DNA of 64,000 nt from Pleurodeles waltl (taxonomy: Eukaryota; Chordata; Amphibia; Caudata; Salamandridae). Both the position numbers and the translations under genes were made by a program. Position 1 is the stretch's first letter. Every line of letters starts with the position of its first letter. This document shows, piece after piece, positions 21,601 through 33,735 of this stretch. Location: assembly GCF_031143425.1 (NCBI RefSeq), contig NC_090443.1, positions 1,058,702,423-1,058,766,422 of the forward strand. Direction: 5' to 3'. Below the pieces are notes generated by a model. That model searched no databases, was not told the origin of the DNA, and saw only the letters and a list, made by a program, of their open reading frames with translations.

Positions 21601-24600
21601 TGGCTTGAAGTCGAGTTGAATTAGTCAAATGTTTCTAAATTAGTTGACGTTAGTGGAACTAATGCAAGATCATCTTCCACCCTTCCCATGCTCGGAGAGG
21701 TGTCGGTGTTGGTGTAAACAACTTGTAGAGGAACTTCTTCGCCAGTAGTGAGAGGGATTCGGGAACTACTGGATGTTCCTCTTGGTCGACTGTTCAGGAT
21801 CGGCCACATGGTGTAGTTTGATATTGTCAATAGAGACAAAATGATTTTCTTTGGCACCTGCCAACAGTGGTAGAATAACAGTTCTGGTACCGTGTATCTC
21901 TAGTACAGTGACTGGTGCTCGATAAGAAGGGCCAACTTCAATTTTCACTGCTATTTTTTCACGTACCAGATCACCAACTCTGGCAATCCAGCCGGTAGAT
22001 GTTAAAGGCACATCCTTAATTCCTGTGGAGGCGGCACTTTTGGAACTGTTATCATCACAGAACTTTTGCAATTTCTGTCAGACAGTGACACGTTTATGTC
22101 AAAGGGTATTTCTGCTGCCTCCACGCCAGGACCATCAAGATCCGGGACATACATTTGAGTTCTTAACAGGCACTCATATGAAGAACGACCCCCCCAGCAA
22201 CCTTCTAGGCAGGTTATTTAGTGCTCTCTGGACTCCACACAGGTGATTAAGCAAGCCAACTACAACCCATACCTAAGACTCTGGCTGTTAAGGATTGCTT
22301 TAAATCACGGTTTAATCGCTCCACAACAATATTTCCCTCGGGATGAAATGGAGACGAGTACTGGAGTTCGACCCCCAATGAAGCCATGGCATCTCTGAAT
22401 GTCCTTGAGGCAAAAGCAGGGCCCTGGTCCGAATGGAAAGCCGCAACTGCATATGTACCAATAAAGATTCGCAAATCTTTAATAACAGTCCGAGCGTCAG
22501 CCTAGCGTTGTGGCCACACCCATACAAATCTGGAGCATGAATCAACAGCGACTAAAATATATTTGTATGCACATATCAGGTGATAAGGGACCACAGTGGT
22601 CCAAGTACACACATTGTAATGGTTTGTTTGAAATTAAGAGGGGTGTCTGTGGCGGGCGCTTGGCAGCGGAAACTTTTATTTGTTGAAGGATATCACAACA
22701 AAGGACATACTGCTTAGTCTCTTTGTAGAGACCTGGCCACCAATAGCGGGCCTGCAAGATCGATATTGTAGCCGCCACACCAGCCTGGGCAGATGCCACC
22801 CCTTCATGCGCTGCTTTAATCAATTGTGATCTTATGTCTTTGTTGGGGATGTCTCGTACACCTACGCCTGGTATCTTTAACTCAGCGTTCAGCATACCTC
22901 CCATACGATAGTGATATTTGTTAGGAAATCCTTTAGGATAGGGCGTACCATCAGCTGTAGCTGTCAAGGCAGCCCAGATGTCTGAGTCTGATTTTGAACT
23001 CAAACGAGTCACTGCAGCTAAAGCGGCCACAGCCACTGCTGACTTTGCAGCTTCATCAGCCAGTGTATTTCCAGCAACGTGTATTCCAATGCGCTGGTGT
23101 CCAAGTGTGTGTACAACATGAACATTCGGTAGCGTCTCTTTCAGGTCAGCTACTTTCCCCCACAGTAGTCTGTGTTTAATGGTGTTGCCTTTGGAATCTC
23201 TGAACCCATTCTGGCGCCAGTAATGCAGGTATTCATTAAAGGACTGGACACAGTAATATGAATCACAAACAATCAACGTAGACTGTGCAGGATCCGTGTG
23301 TTCCAGTGCCGTCAGCAGGGCTTTTAGCTCAGTTACTGTGCTGTACAATCCCCTAGGTTTGTGTAAAGGTATGTGGAGGACAAAATTTATCGCCCTCCAT
23401 ATAGCCACTCAGGACTGCGCAAGCAGCAGAATACTGATGTTTAGTTCCAATTGCAGGTTGTGCAGAGCCATTGGTGTACATGACTCTATGATATTGATCA
23501 ATAGGCAAAGTATTTGCTGGAACTGGGTATTCTATTTCATATTGTAGAAACTCCTGAGTTTGTAGCTTTGGGTCAATAATGTAATCTACAATAGTGGCTG
23601 TCAGAGACGTAGCCCATTGTATGCAACGTGGATGTAATACTTTTGCGTTTGGAATGCTAGCTTTTGTAACAGCCTCTAGGGCTGGGATTGGAGAAACGAC
23701 AATAATGCGCTTTCCTTGGGCAAGAGGTCTTTCTTTAATGACAGCCATCGATACAGCAGTGAGAATTTTTTCTGTGGGTGCAAAGCGTTGTTCTGCTGCT
23801 GAATACAAATGTGATTTGTATGCAATCGGGACTGTCTCACCTTCATTAAACGTCACATAGGTAAAACCGATGGCCCCAGCTATTACTCTGATGACCAAAT
23901 GTGTTTTGTTGTCCCTTGCGTGTAAATGTTGTGCTGCAAGCATGTCTGTCTTCAACTGTCGAAGAATGCGTGTATGTTCAAATGTCCAGAATTTACTTGA
24001 AAAATCGGAACGTATTAAGTCATATAAAGGTTTTATGCGTGTAGCATAATCTGGAATGTAAGTTCTGCCAAAATTTAAGAAACCCAATAATTATTGGAGT
24101 TTTTTAATCGTATTCGGTGGTTGTAACTGTGCGCACTTCTCTAAGAATTGTGGTGCTACGCTCTTCCCTTCACTTGACAGCTCATATCCTAGGAACAGGA
24201 CACTGAGGAAGGCTATTTTTGTTTTTTTTAAGTTAAATTTGTAGCCAAATTTGGCAAACCCTACAACAATGCGGGCTACCCATCTTAAATGTTGTAGTAG
24301 TTCATCATCCGTGAAATATATATCATCTACATAGGACAATGCTTCAGGGTCAATCTTGTGCAATATAGCAGTGACGCGAGCAGCGAACAGTCCTGGGCTG
24401 TTCTCATACCCCTGAGGTAAACAACAAAAACATTTCTGGGAGCCTAGTGCGCTGAAACGTGTTAAGTACGTACTCTCAGGTGCTATATTCTGGCAGAAAA
24501 ACCCACTGGAAATGTCTAGTGTTGTTTTGTATTTTTTACGCACTATGTTGCTCATTAGTGCTGTGCTATGGGAATTTGGATAGCATAGGTACGTGTATGA

Positions 24601-24780
24601 CTGTTTAAATGTCTGTAGACTAAGACTATTCTGTATGAATGGTCTGGTTTAGCTACGGGGAATAATGGGTTATTCATTGGTGAGACACAGTGCTCAATCA
24701 CACCCTGGGACTCTAATTGGGTTTATCTCACTGGTGCTTTTGCTTCATGTTTTATAGGATACTATGGTTGTGGCTGAGGT
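21600..24780 (-). pseudogene. pol: ERV pol: RT, RNase H, integrase (broken)
   Basis: Read leftwards. RT starts about 24740 in a shifted frame, then 24555-24091 holds the catalytic YVDD (about 24333) and the LPQGYENSPG turn. RNase H spans 24087-22900 over a frameshift near 23380, with YTNGSA (Asn in place of the usual Asp), the acidic pair in TVTELKAL and IVCDSYYC, and LADEAAK. The integrase zinc region is eroded (YWWPGLYKETKQYVLCCDIL). Its core has Asp in VYLDHCGPL and, after another frame change near 22540, HSDQGPAF and VVERLNRDLK. The C-terminal DNA-binding part is at 22071-21766. Integrase follows RT here, the normal retroviral order, unlike the Gmr1-like element next to it. Confidence 0.85.
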
Positions 24781-26130
24781 TCACTTTTAATTGGAATTAC
24801 ATGGTTTCACGTACTCTGTTCTTCGCTCTGATCGCCCACCTCTCTCATTTGTTTTTTCCGATGAGTCCTGAAAGGAACGAGATTGGCGTATATCAGTATA
24901 TTGATATCTACCAGGCGTTTTTATATTATCTCTATTTCTGAGATTATACCTATTTTGTTGGGTCTCCTTACGCGGAGATTCTCCGCTCTCTTTCTTAGGA
25001 GTTTGTTGCTTTTTATCCCAGCGTTCCTTATTACCCTCAGGTGCTAGCTTGGGGGTATCTTTATTTGATTTACCATGAAATTGAGGTTTTTGTGGTCTGG
25101 CCCCTAAGCTATCTTGACTGATACTTGAATAGGTTTCTGCTATTATTTTAGGCAGCTCTCATTCTTGATCGTGTTGTGGAACGTCACGAAGCCGCATGCG
25201 CACTGCAAGCGCGACTGCTTCCCCTTTAAGATTACTTAAAATGATTAAGGATACTGTGGCAAAATTGCCCATCAATTGCATCCCCAAATCTAGGGCCGAG
25301 GCCTCCCCATATTCATCTTGAATTTGGTTCAGCACTTCCGATAGATTGGCAAGTGTCGGTGTACCCTGTGCGGTTGTGTAGAGCACGGCGAATACCGTGC
25401 CCCAAGTTTTACATTTTTCTACTGTATGGACCATCCCAAAAGGCAAGCAAAACGTTAGAATTCTATGTTTATCCTGAGGTCCCGTATGGGGAAACACTGC
25501 TTCCAGCGTATTAATTTTCTGTGCTAACCAAAACAGAGTTTCTTCACGTTTGGCGGGTACTTTAACCATGATCGAATGTACAGTCGCAGGATTTATACCT
25601 GGCGTTACTGCATGTGGATGTGCTGGAGCAGGACGTGCTGGGTTTGTATTTAGTGTTTGCATCACAAATTGTACTAATCGTCTATATATTGCTATTAATT
25701 CAATATATGAGTGACGAACCTCAGCTACTGCTAAATTTGCAACTTCAAGATGTGGTATATAGGTGGCCAATAAAGGCCAGGTAGAACCGTCATTACTCAA
25801 TGGGCCTAACCATACTGGTAATATTGTGAGGGGTATGGCGCCATCAAGCCAATTATTATGTTCTTGATATGTTAGAGGTATCTCTAAATATGCGTATGTT
25901 CTGTATTGTCTAGGCGCATTAGCAGGTGTATATTGGTGAAATGTATTTGTGTTCCCATCAACTGCTGGACATTTGACCCAAGAGTAAAAAAGTTCTGTTC
26001 TATAAGCTGCATGGGCGTCCACCACGAATGTGACTGGACCTCCCTGGGCCGTTAGGCCATTTGCTAATAAGTGTGCTGTTAGAGGTTGTCTCATATTAAC
26101 AGCTATTTGTACCTGTTGGGGATTCGCCAT
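24781..26130 (-). pseudogene. gag: ERV gag (and region up to pol), one TGA
   Basis: The frame opens with ATG at 26130 (MANPQQVQIAVNMRQPL) and runs 323 residues to a TGA at 25159-25161. It is mostly helical and capsid-like. The same frame continues after the TGA with a Lys/Arg/Gln-rich segment containing RYNLRNR, and no Cys-His zinc knuckle is visible. A basic tail without zinc knuckles is characteristic of spumavirus-type Gag, in contrast to orthoretroviruses. That points to, but does not prove, a spuma-like relationship. Between about 24950 and 24781 I could not place the protease. The start is chosen because no upstream in-frame methionine is visible. Confidence 0.65.
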
Positions 26131-26819
26131 GATAGTAACACTAAGAGTTCAGAGAAGGTATACCAAAATGGGGTTTCCTTTTAAAGTTCAAGCTTGAACA
26201 ACCACCAGTTGTAGTAGGATTACCTACACAGCTGTGGTGGAAATCCTCAGCACCACGGACGTCTCTGCATACGGCATTGAGGTGTCATTATATATAATGA
26301 GACAGAGATACTCCGGAGGACCCGAAAATTAGAGCCTGACCAAACGTTGGCAGTGCCATGTCACGTAGGCTCTCATTATTCTAATAATTGAGCAGCAAGA
26401 TCGTCCACGGTGTGGGAGACTGAGTCTGACCCACTGTGGTTGACACCTGTTACCCTAAATCCGGATTTTTCTCTGGCTAACTAGCAGTGCCTCATCTCTA
26501 ACAGAAGATAGTGATGAATGAGCAGCCGAGCGCATGACATACTAGGCTTCTCAGGGAAGTCGTGGTCACCCAGGTCGCATCCCGTTCTCTCACTCACAAT
26601 TCGATCTCATATAAAAATGACAATAAGAAGCAGTATAAGTTTTAATGACTGGTTTAATAAAACTACTGCATTTTAGATAGCAAAGCGTGAGCTGCAATAA
26701 CCAGGACAACACAACATGACAATATTAAAATGGTGACGAGGAGAGTGAAGCATAAGAATAACGCTATCATATTGTCACTAGGATTTATGGACTATTTCCT
26801 ATCCTGAGCACAGCATGTT
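26131..26819 (-). other. ERV 5' leader or LTR part
   Basis: This is non-coding on both strands, between gag and the inserted solo LTR. It must contain the viral leader and perhaps the 5' LTR end. I could not identify a convincing primer binding site or LTR border. Confidence 0.4.
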
Positions 26820-29334
26820 TGTAGGAGGCTGGTCTGGCTTGTAGTGGGTACCAAGGGGTACTTACACTCTGTACCAGGTCCAGTTATCCCTTATTAGTGT
26901 AGAAGAGGTGTTTCTAGCAGCTTAGGCTGATAGAAGGTAGCTATGGCAGAGCAGCTTAGGCTGAACTAGGAGACATGCAAAGCTCCTACTATACCACTGG
27001 TGTCATTTGCACAATATCATAAGAAAACACAATACACAGATATACTAAAAATAAAGGTACTTTATTTTTGTGACAATACGCCAAAAGTATCTCAGTGAGT
27101 ACCCTCAGTATGAGGATGCCAAATATACACAAGATATATGTACACAATACCAAAAATATGCAGTAATAGCAAAAGGAAGTAATGCAAGCAATGTAAAGTT
27201 ACAGTAGATTGCAAGAGGAGCATATAGGTATAGGGGTAACACAAACCATATACTCCAAAAGTGCTGCCACCGGATGGATGGAGAAGCTTTGGTTTCTGCA
27301 AGAACGAAGAGGACTAGAAACTTCCCCTTAGGAGGATGAATGTCCCACGTCGTGAAGAAGCTTGCAGAGGTGTTCCCACGCAGAAAGACCGCAAACAAGC
27401 CTTGCTAGCTTCAAGGGTCTCGGTTAGGGTTTTTGGATGCTGCTGTGGCCCAGGAGGGACCAGGATGTCGTCACTTGGATGAGGAGACAGGGGGTGCCCA
27501 GCAAGTCAGGGAGCCCTCACAGAAGCAGGCAGCACCAGCAGAAGTACCAGAACAGGGACTTGGAAGAGGAGTGAACCAGATTCCACCCGAAGACACAAAA
27601 GGGAGTCCCACGACGCCGGAGGACAACTCAGAAGGTTGTGCACTGCAGGTTAGAGTGTCGGGGACCCAGGCTTGGCTGTGCAAAAAGGAAATCCTGGAGG
27701 AGTGCACAGGAGCCGGAGCAGCTGCAAATCACGCGGTACCCAGCAATGCAGTCTAGCGTGGGGAGGCAAGGACTTACCTCCACCAAACTTGGACTGAAGA
27801 GTCACTGGACTGTGGGAGTCACTTGGACAGAGTTGCTGAGTTCCAGGGACCACGCTCGTTGTGCTGAGAGGGGACCCAGAGGACCGGTGATGCAGTCTTT
27901 TGTTGTCTGCTGTTGCAGGGGGAAGATTCAGTCGACCCACGGGAGATTTCTTCAGAGCTCCTGGTGCAAGAAGGAGGCAGAGCATGCACCACCAGGAAAC
28001 AGGCGAGAAAGCTGGCAGGATGAAGCGATACAAGGTTGCAGTAGTCGTATTTGCTACTTTGTTGAGGTTTTGCAGGCGTCCTGAGCAGTCAGCGGTCGAT
28101 CCTTTGGCAGAAGGTGAAGAGAGAAGTGCAGAGGAACTCTGATGAGCTCGTGCATTTGGTATCTGAAGAATTCCCCAAAGCAGAGACCCTAAATAGCCAG
28201 AAAAGGAGGTTTGGCTACCTAGGAAGGAGGATAGGCTAGTAACACAGGTAAGAGCCTATCAGAAGGAATCTCTGACATCACCTGCTGGCCCTGGCCACTC
28301 AGAGCAGGCCAGTGTGCCAGCACACCTCTGAATCCAAGATGGCAGAGGTCTGGGGCACGCTGGAGGAGCTCTGGGCACCTCCTCTGGGAGGTGCAGGTCA
28401 GGGGAGTGGTCACTCCTCTTTCCTTTGTCCAGTTTCGTGCCAGAGCAGGGCTGAGGGATCCCTGAACCGGTGTAGACTGGCTTATGCAGAGATGGGCATC
28501 ATCTGTGCCCATCATAGCATTTCCAGAGGCTGTGGGAGGCTACTCCTCCCCAGCCCTTACACCTATTTCCGGGTTCTGTGCTAGAGACCCGGGGGATCAT
28601 GGAATTGTCCCCCCAATGCCAGAATGGCATTGGGGGGACAATTCCATGATCCTAGACATATTACATGGCCATGTTCGGAGTTACCTTTGTGACGCTGTAC
28701 ATAGGTAGAGACCTATGTACAGTGCACATGTGTAATGGTGTCCCCGCACTCACAAGGTCCGGGGAATTTGCCCTGAACGATGTGGGGGCCCCTTGGCTAG
28801 TGCCAGGGTGCCCACACTCTAAGTAACTTTGCACCCAACCTTCACCAGGTGAAGGTTAGACATATAGGTGACTTATAAGTTACTTAAGTGCAGTGGTAAA
28901 TGGCTGTGAAATAACGTGGACGTTATTTCACTCAGGCTGCACTGGCAGGCCTATGTAAGAATTGTCAGATCTCCCTATGGGTGGCAAAAGAAATGCTGCA
29001 GCCCATAGGGATCTCCTGGAACCCCAATACCCTGTGTACCTCAGTACCATATACTAGGGAATTATAAGGGTGTTCCAGTATGCCAATGTGAATTGGTGAA
29101 ATTGGTCACTAGCCTGTTAGTGACAATTTAGAAAACAGAGAGAGCATAACCACTGAGGTTCCGGTTAGCAGAGCCTCAGTGAGACAGTTAGTCATCACAC
29201 AGGGAACACATACAGGGCACACTGATGAGCACTGGGGCCCTGGCTGGCAGGGTCCCAGTGACACATACACTAAAACAACATATATACAGTGAAATATTGG
29301 GGTAACATGCCAGACAAGATGGTACTTTCCTACA
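26820..29334 (-). repeat. Solo antisense Gmr1-like LTR (2515 bp)
   Basis: It runs from TGTAGGAGGCTGG to ACTTTCCTACA and is flanked by a perfect 5-bp duplication ATGTT (26815-26819 and 29335-29339). It contains the conserved hairpin (28595-28651), the LTR-internal ORF on the minus strand (28033-27650) and the reverse of AATAAA near 27050. A solo LTR arises by recombination between the two LTRs of one element. It interrupts the ERV 5' region. Confidence 0.92.
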
Positions 29335-29851
29335 ATGTTAAACTCTAATTCTGCCTTTCAGGTTTCCCTGGGAGGACATCGACCCTCATACCTGAGCAAA
29401 GGCCTGTAGTCTGCGTTAGCATCTGCAGCAAAGCATTCAGCAGTCAGCATACAGTTGTGGTGCCCTGGCCGTAATCTCCCTCTTAACGTGTAATGGGACT
29501 AGGAAGTGTTTTTACAATAACACAGCTGATGTTCTAAGAAAATGTCCCTACTTAAGGATGTGTATTCTCTACGAATGTTGGAGACTTAACTTCTACCACG
29601 TTCACTGGCAATGTACCAAACTGTAGCCTTGACTGAAACACTAAGTGATCAAGAATGTCTTGTTTGGAAACACAGTGCTGGGCTAAGCAAAAACAGTTAG
29701 ATAGATGAAAAATAAAACAAGACCGTAAAACTGGTTATTGTAAAAATAACAATGCGATGCCGAATAAAATATATCTAGGTCAAAGCGTACAGCGCCCTAG
29801 TGTGTTAAACTAACGTGCATGGAGCTATAACTAAGATGGCCACACAACACC
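29335..29851 (-). other. ERV 5' flank after the solo LTR
   Basis: This continues the sequence interrupted at 26819. It is AT-rich, with AATAAAAC and AATAAAAT words and no open frame. It may be the viral 5' LTR; the ends are not recognisable. Confidence 0.35.
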
Positions 29852-30071
29852 ATATCTGTTTGGTACTCACTTTATTGTTCAGACAGACCACAAACCTCTA
29901 CTTTGGCTAAAATAAATGAAAGGTGAAAACCCTAAATTGTTGAGGTGGTCCATCTCCCTACAGGGAATGGACTATAGAGTGGAGCATAGACCTGGGAGTA
30001 CCCACTCCAATGCAGATGGGCTCTCCAGATATTTCCACTTAGACAATGAAGACTCATCTGGGCAAGGTTAG
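29852..30071 (+). pseudogene. pol: Gmr1-like pol, RNase H C-terminus (5'-truncated copy)
   Basis: It begins in the same stretch where the first element breaks off (TTGTTCAGACAGACCACAAA) and carries RNase H to its natural end. It includes HRPGSTHSNADGLSR, the conserved end of Ty3-type RNase H, and a TAG at 30069-30071. No integrase follows: the polypurine tract starts about 17 nt downstream. This confirms that in this family RNase H is the last pol domain. One base change (TGG CTA AAA TAA) puts a stop near 29910. Confidence 0.88.
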
Positions 30072-30087
30072 CCTTATTGTCCCTTGT

Positions 30088-30105
30088 TTGGGGGGGGGGG
30101 GATTG
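30088..30105 (+). other. Polypurine tract
   Basis: A run of about a dozen G followed by GATTG directly precedes the LTR start. It is the expected plus-strand primer site. Confidence 0.8.
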
Positions 30106-32817
30106 TGTAGGAAAGTACCATCTTGGCTGGCATGTTACCCCCATTTTTACTTGTGTGTCAGTTTGTTTTTGCCTGTGTCACTGGGATCCTGCTAGCCAGG
30201 ACCCCAGTGCTCATAGTTTGTGGCCTATATGTGTTCCCTGTGTGGTGCCTAACTGCATCATTGAGCCCTGCTAACCAGAACCTCAGTGTTTATGCTCCCT
30301 CTGCTTTTACAATTGTCACTGCAGGCTAGTGACCATTTTCACCAATTCTGATTGCCACACTGGAACACCCTTATAATTCTCTAGTATATGATACCTAGGT
30401 ACCCAGGGTATTGGGGTTCCAAGAGATCCCTATGGGCTGCAGCATTTCTTGTGCCACCCACAGGGAGATCTGACATATAGAGTTATAAGGGGACAGCATT
30501 ACACACGTGCACTACATATAGGTCAATACCTATATGTAGCTTCACAATGGTAACTCCGAATATGGCCATGTAACATGTCTAAGATCAAGGAATTGTCCCC
30601 CCATGCCAAATCTGGTATTGGGGTGTCAATCCCATGCATCCCCGGGGCTCCAGCATGGACCCCGGGTACTGCCAAACTAGCTCTCTGGGCTTTTCACTGC
30701 AGCTACCGCTGCTGCCAACCCACAGACAGGCTTCTGCCCTCCTGGGGTCTGGGCAGCCCAGTCCCAGGAAGGCAGAACAAAGAATTTCCTCTGAGAGAGG
30801 GTGTTTTACCCTCTCCCTTTGGAAATAGGTGTGAAGGGCCTCTGGAAATGCTTTGAAGGGCACAGATGGTGCCCTCCTTGCATAAGCCAGTCTACACCGG
30901 TTCCGGGATGCCCCTGCTCTGGTGTGAAACTAGACAAAGGAAAGGGGAGTAACTATTCTCCTGTCCATCACCACCCTAGGGGTGGTGCCCAGAGTTCCTC
31001 CAGTGTGTCCCAGACCTCTGCCATCTTGAATGCAGAGGTGTGAGGGCACAATGGAGGCCTCTGAGTGGCCAGTGCCAGCAGATGACGTCAGAGACCCCCC
31101 CTGATAGGTGCTTACATGGTTAGGTGGCCAATCCTCCTCTGAGGGCTATTTAGGGTCTCTCCTGTGGATTTCTCTTCAGAAAACAAATTCAAGAGCTCAC
31201 CAGAGTTCCTCTGCATCTCTCTCTTCGACTTCTGCCAAGGATCGACAGCTGACTGCTCCAGGACGCCTGCAAAACCACAACAAAGTAGCAAGATGAGTAC
31301 CAGCAACATTGTAGCGCCTAATCCTGCAGGCTTTCTCAACTGTTTCCTTGTGGTGCACGCTCTGATGGCTGTCTGCCTTCACCCTGCATTGGAAGCCAAG
31401 AAGAACTCTCCTGTGGGTCGACAGAAACTTCCCCCTGCTAACGCAGGCACCAAACATCTGCTTCACCGATCCACTGGGTCCCCTCTCATCTCGACCACCG
31501 TGGTCCCTGGAACACAGGAGCTGGATCCAAGTGACTCCGACAGTTCAGTGGTGCTTCTGTCCAAATTTGGTGAAGGTAAGTCCTTGCCTTCCCATGTCAG
31601 ACAGTAGTCCTGTGTACTGCCTGAACTGCAGCTGCTAGAGCTTCTGTGCACTTTTGCAAGGAATCATTCGTGCACAGCATAGCCCAGGTCCCCAGGACTC
31701 CGTCCTGCATTGCTCAACTCGCTGAGTTGACCACCGACTTTGTGGGACTCTCCTTTGTAGTGTTGAGACGATGCCATTCTCAGATTTCTTGAAAGCTTGT
31801 TCAAGTGCTTCTGCGGGTGCTGCCTGCTTCTGATTGGGCTCTTTGTACTGCTGAGTGCCCCTTCTCTCTCCTTCCCTAAGGGGCAACCTCTTGGTCCTTT
31901 CTGTGCCCGGGCAGCACCCATTTTCTTCAACTGCAACCTTTGCAGCTAGGAAGGCTTGTTTGCAGTCTTTCTGCATGGAAACAACTCTGCATCCTCCAAC
32001 ATGCTGTGGGACATCTTCTGTGCAAAGGAGAAGTTCCTAGCATGTTCCGTTGTTGCAGAATCCTTAGCTTCTTCCACCCAGAGGCAGCCATTTTGCACCT
32101 TCATCCTGGGTTTAGTGGGCTCCTGCCCCCCTGGACACTTTCAAGACTCTTGGACTTGGTCCCCTTCCTTTTCAGGTCCTCAGGTCATTGAATCCGTCTT
32201 CAATGCTTTGCATTCTTTTGCGGTCTTTGTAAAATCATCTATCACGACTTTAGTGTGTTTCTGGGGAAATAGTAGTACTTTACTGCTACTTTCCAGGGAC
32301 TTGGGGGGGGTATCTTGGACACCATTAGTGTTTTCATACACTCCCAGTGACCCTCTGCACACTACACTAGGCCTGGGGTCCCTAAGTGGTTCGCATTCCA
32401 CTTTCTTAGTATATGGTTTGTGTTGCCCCTAGGCCTATTGCATCCTATTGTATTCTACAGTGTTTGCACTACTTTTCTGTTTACTTACCTGATTTTGGTT
32501 TGTGTGTATATTTTGTGTATTTTACTTACCTCCTAAGGGAGTATATCCTCTGAGATATTTTTGGCTTATTGTCACTAAAATAAAGTACCTTTATTTTTAG
32601 TAACTCTGAGTATTGTGATGATATAGTGCTATATGATATAAGTGGTATAGTAGGAGCTTTGCATGTCTCCTAGTTCAGGCTAAGATGCTCTGCTATAGTT
32701 ACCTCTATCAGTCTAAGCTGCTAGAACACTACTAATCTACTAATAAGGGATAACTGGACCTGGACAAGGTGTAAGTACCATCAGGTACCCACTATAAGCC
32801 AGGCCAGCCTCCCTACA
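30106..32817 (+). repeat. 3' LTR of second Gmr1-like copy (2712 bp)
   Basis: The LTR runs TGTAGGAAAGTACCATC to CCAGCCTCCCTACA. It carries the hairpin (30583-30640, with decay), AATAAAG near 32580, and the longest version of the LTR-internal ORF. That ORF's ATG at 31293 opens MSTSNIV, followed by a hydrophobic stretch, and a GTAAG donor lies at 31576. It is preceded by RNase H and polypurine tract, so it is a true 3' LTR. Confidence 0.88.
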
Positions 32818-33468
32818 ATTGTGAAGCTACATATAGGTATTGACCTATATGTAGTGCACGTGTGTAATGGTGTCCCCGCACTCACAAAGTCCAGGGAAAT
32901 TGCCCTGAATTATGTGGGGGCACCTTGGCTAGTGCCAGGGTGCCCTCACACTTAGTACTTTTGCACCTAACCTTCACTAAGTGAGGGTTAGACATATAGG
33001 TGACTTAGAAGTTACTTAAGTGCAGTGTAAAATGGGTGTGAAATAACGTGTGCGTTATTCCACTCAGCCTGCAGTGGCAGTCCTGTATAAGATTTGTCTG
33101 AGCTCCCTATGGGTGGCAAAAGAAATGCTGCAGCCCATAGGGATCTTCTGGAACCCCAATACCCTGAGTACCTAGGTACAAAAGACAAGGGAATTATAAG
33201 GGTGTTCCAGTGTGCCAATTAGAATTGGTGAAAAATTGTCACTAGCATATAGTGACAATTTTAAATGCAGAGAGAGCATAAGCACTGAGGTTCTGGTTAG
33301 CAGAGCCTCAGTGACTCAGTTAGTCACTACACAGATACACACATTCAGGCCACAAACTATGAGCATTGGGGTCCTGGCTAGCAGGATCCCAGTGAGACAG
33401 GCAAAATCAAACTTACATACATGTGTAAAATGGGGGTAACATGCCAGGCAAGATGGTACTTTCCTACA
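32818..33468 (-). repeat. Antisense LTR fragment (651 bp)
   Basis: It matches the last part of antisense LTRs (compare 53092-53816), including ACATATAGGTATTGACC and the end GGTACTTTCCTACA. It abuts the sense LTR end to end and, on its right, truncates the second Harbinger transposase. Confidence 0.82.
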
Positions 33469-33735
33469 CAAACCCGCTGTCACTTGGAAGGAGCCACTTG
33501 CCAAGAAATGGAGCACAGATAGGACTTGCACAAGAGGGGGGATCCCGGTGGGCTGACGGATAGCAGATATTAGCTCAGGCTCCAATCGGGCACACAGCTC
33601 TGTGATTGTAACCCTGTTCAGTCTATAGGTGAGGATGATGTTCCTGTTCCCCATTGTTGCCAAGTCCACCAGGGGTCTGTACACGGAGGGGATGTCTCCA
33701 TCTCCTATTCATCCGCAGGGGTAGTAATGTAGCGG
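33469..33735 (-). pseudogene. Harbinger transposase, N-terminal fragment
   Basis: It encodes VYRPLVDLATM, ITELCARLEPELISAIRQP and LSVLHFLASGSFQVTAG, which align with the start of the transposase at 6325. Here the stops found in that copy at 6406 and 6433 are absent. A 1-nt indel lies just before SVYRPLVD. Everything after the N-terminal helical part, including the catalytic core, is lost to the LTR junction at 33468. Confidence 0.82.

Larger units (their letters stand above)
1..29851 (-). mobile_element. Endogenous retrovirus, minus strand, split by nested insertions
   Basis: Minus-strand retroviral blocks occur in the expected order when read from right to left: 5' leader, gag, pol with RT, RNase H and integrase, then env in three pieces ending at the left window edge. 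The blocks are separated by a Harbinger transposon (1492-10038), an LTR/Gmr1-like complex (10558-20814) and a solo LTR (26820-29334). Each of these inserts has its own recognisable ends. The 3' LTR would lie left of position 1. I infer one provirus because the env fragments are complementary parts of a single protein and all share strand and order. The right boundary at about 29851 is where a Gmr1-like fragment begins. The class is uncertain; a spuma-like or class III relative is my best guess from the Gag and pol layout. Confidence 0.75.

Noticed and set aside
1..30071. ERV pol and Gmr1-like pol as pieces of one element
   Set aside because: They lie on opposite strands, have different domain orders and different RT active-site contexts (YVDD against YLDD).
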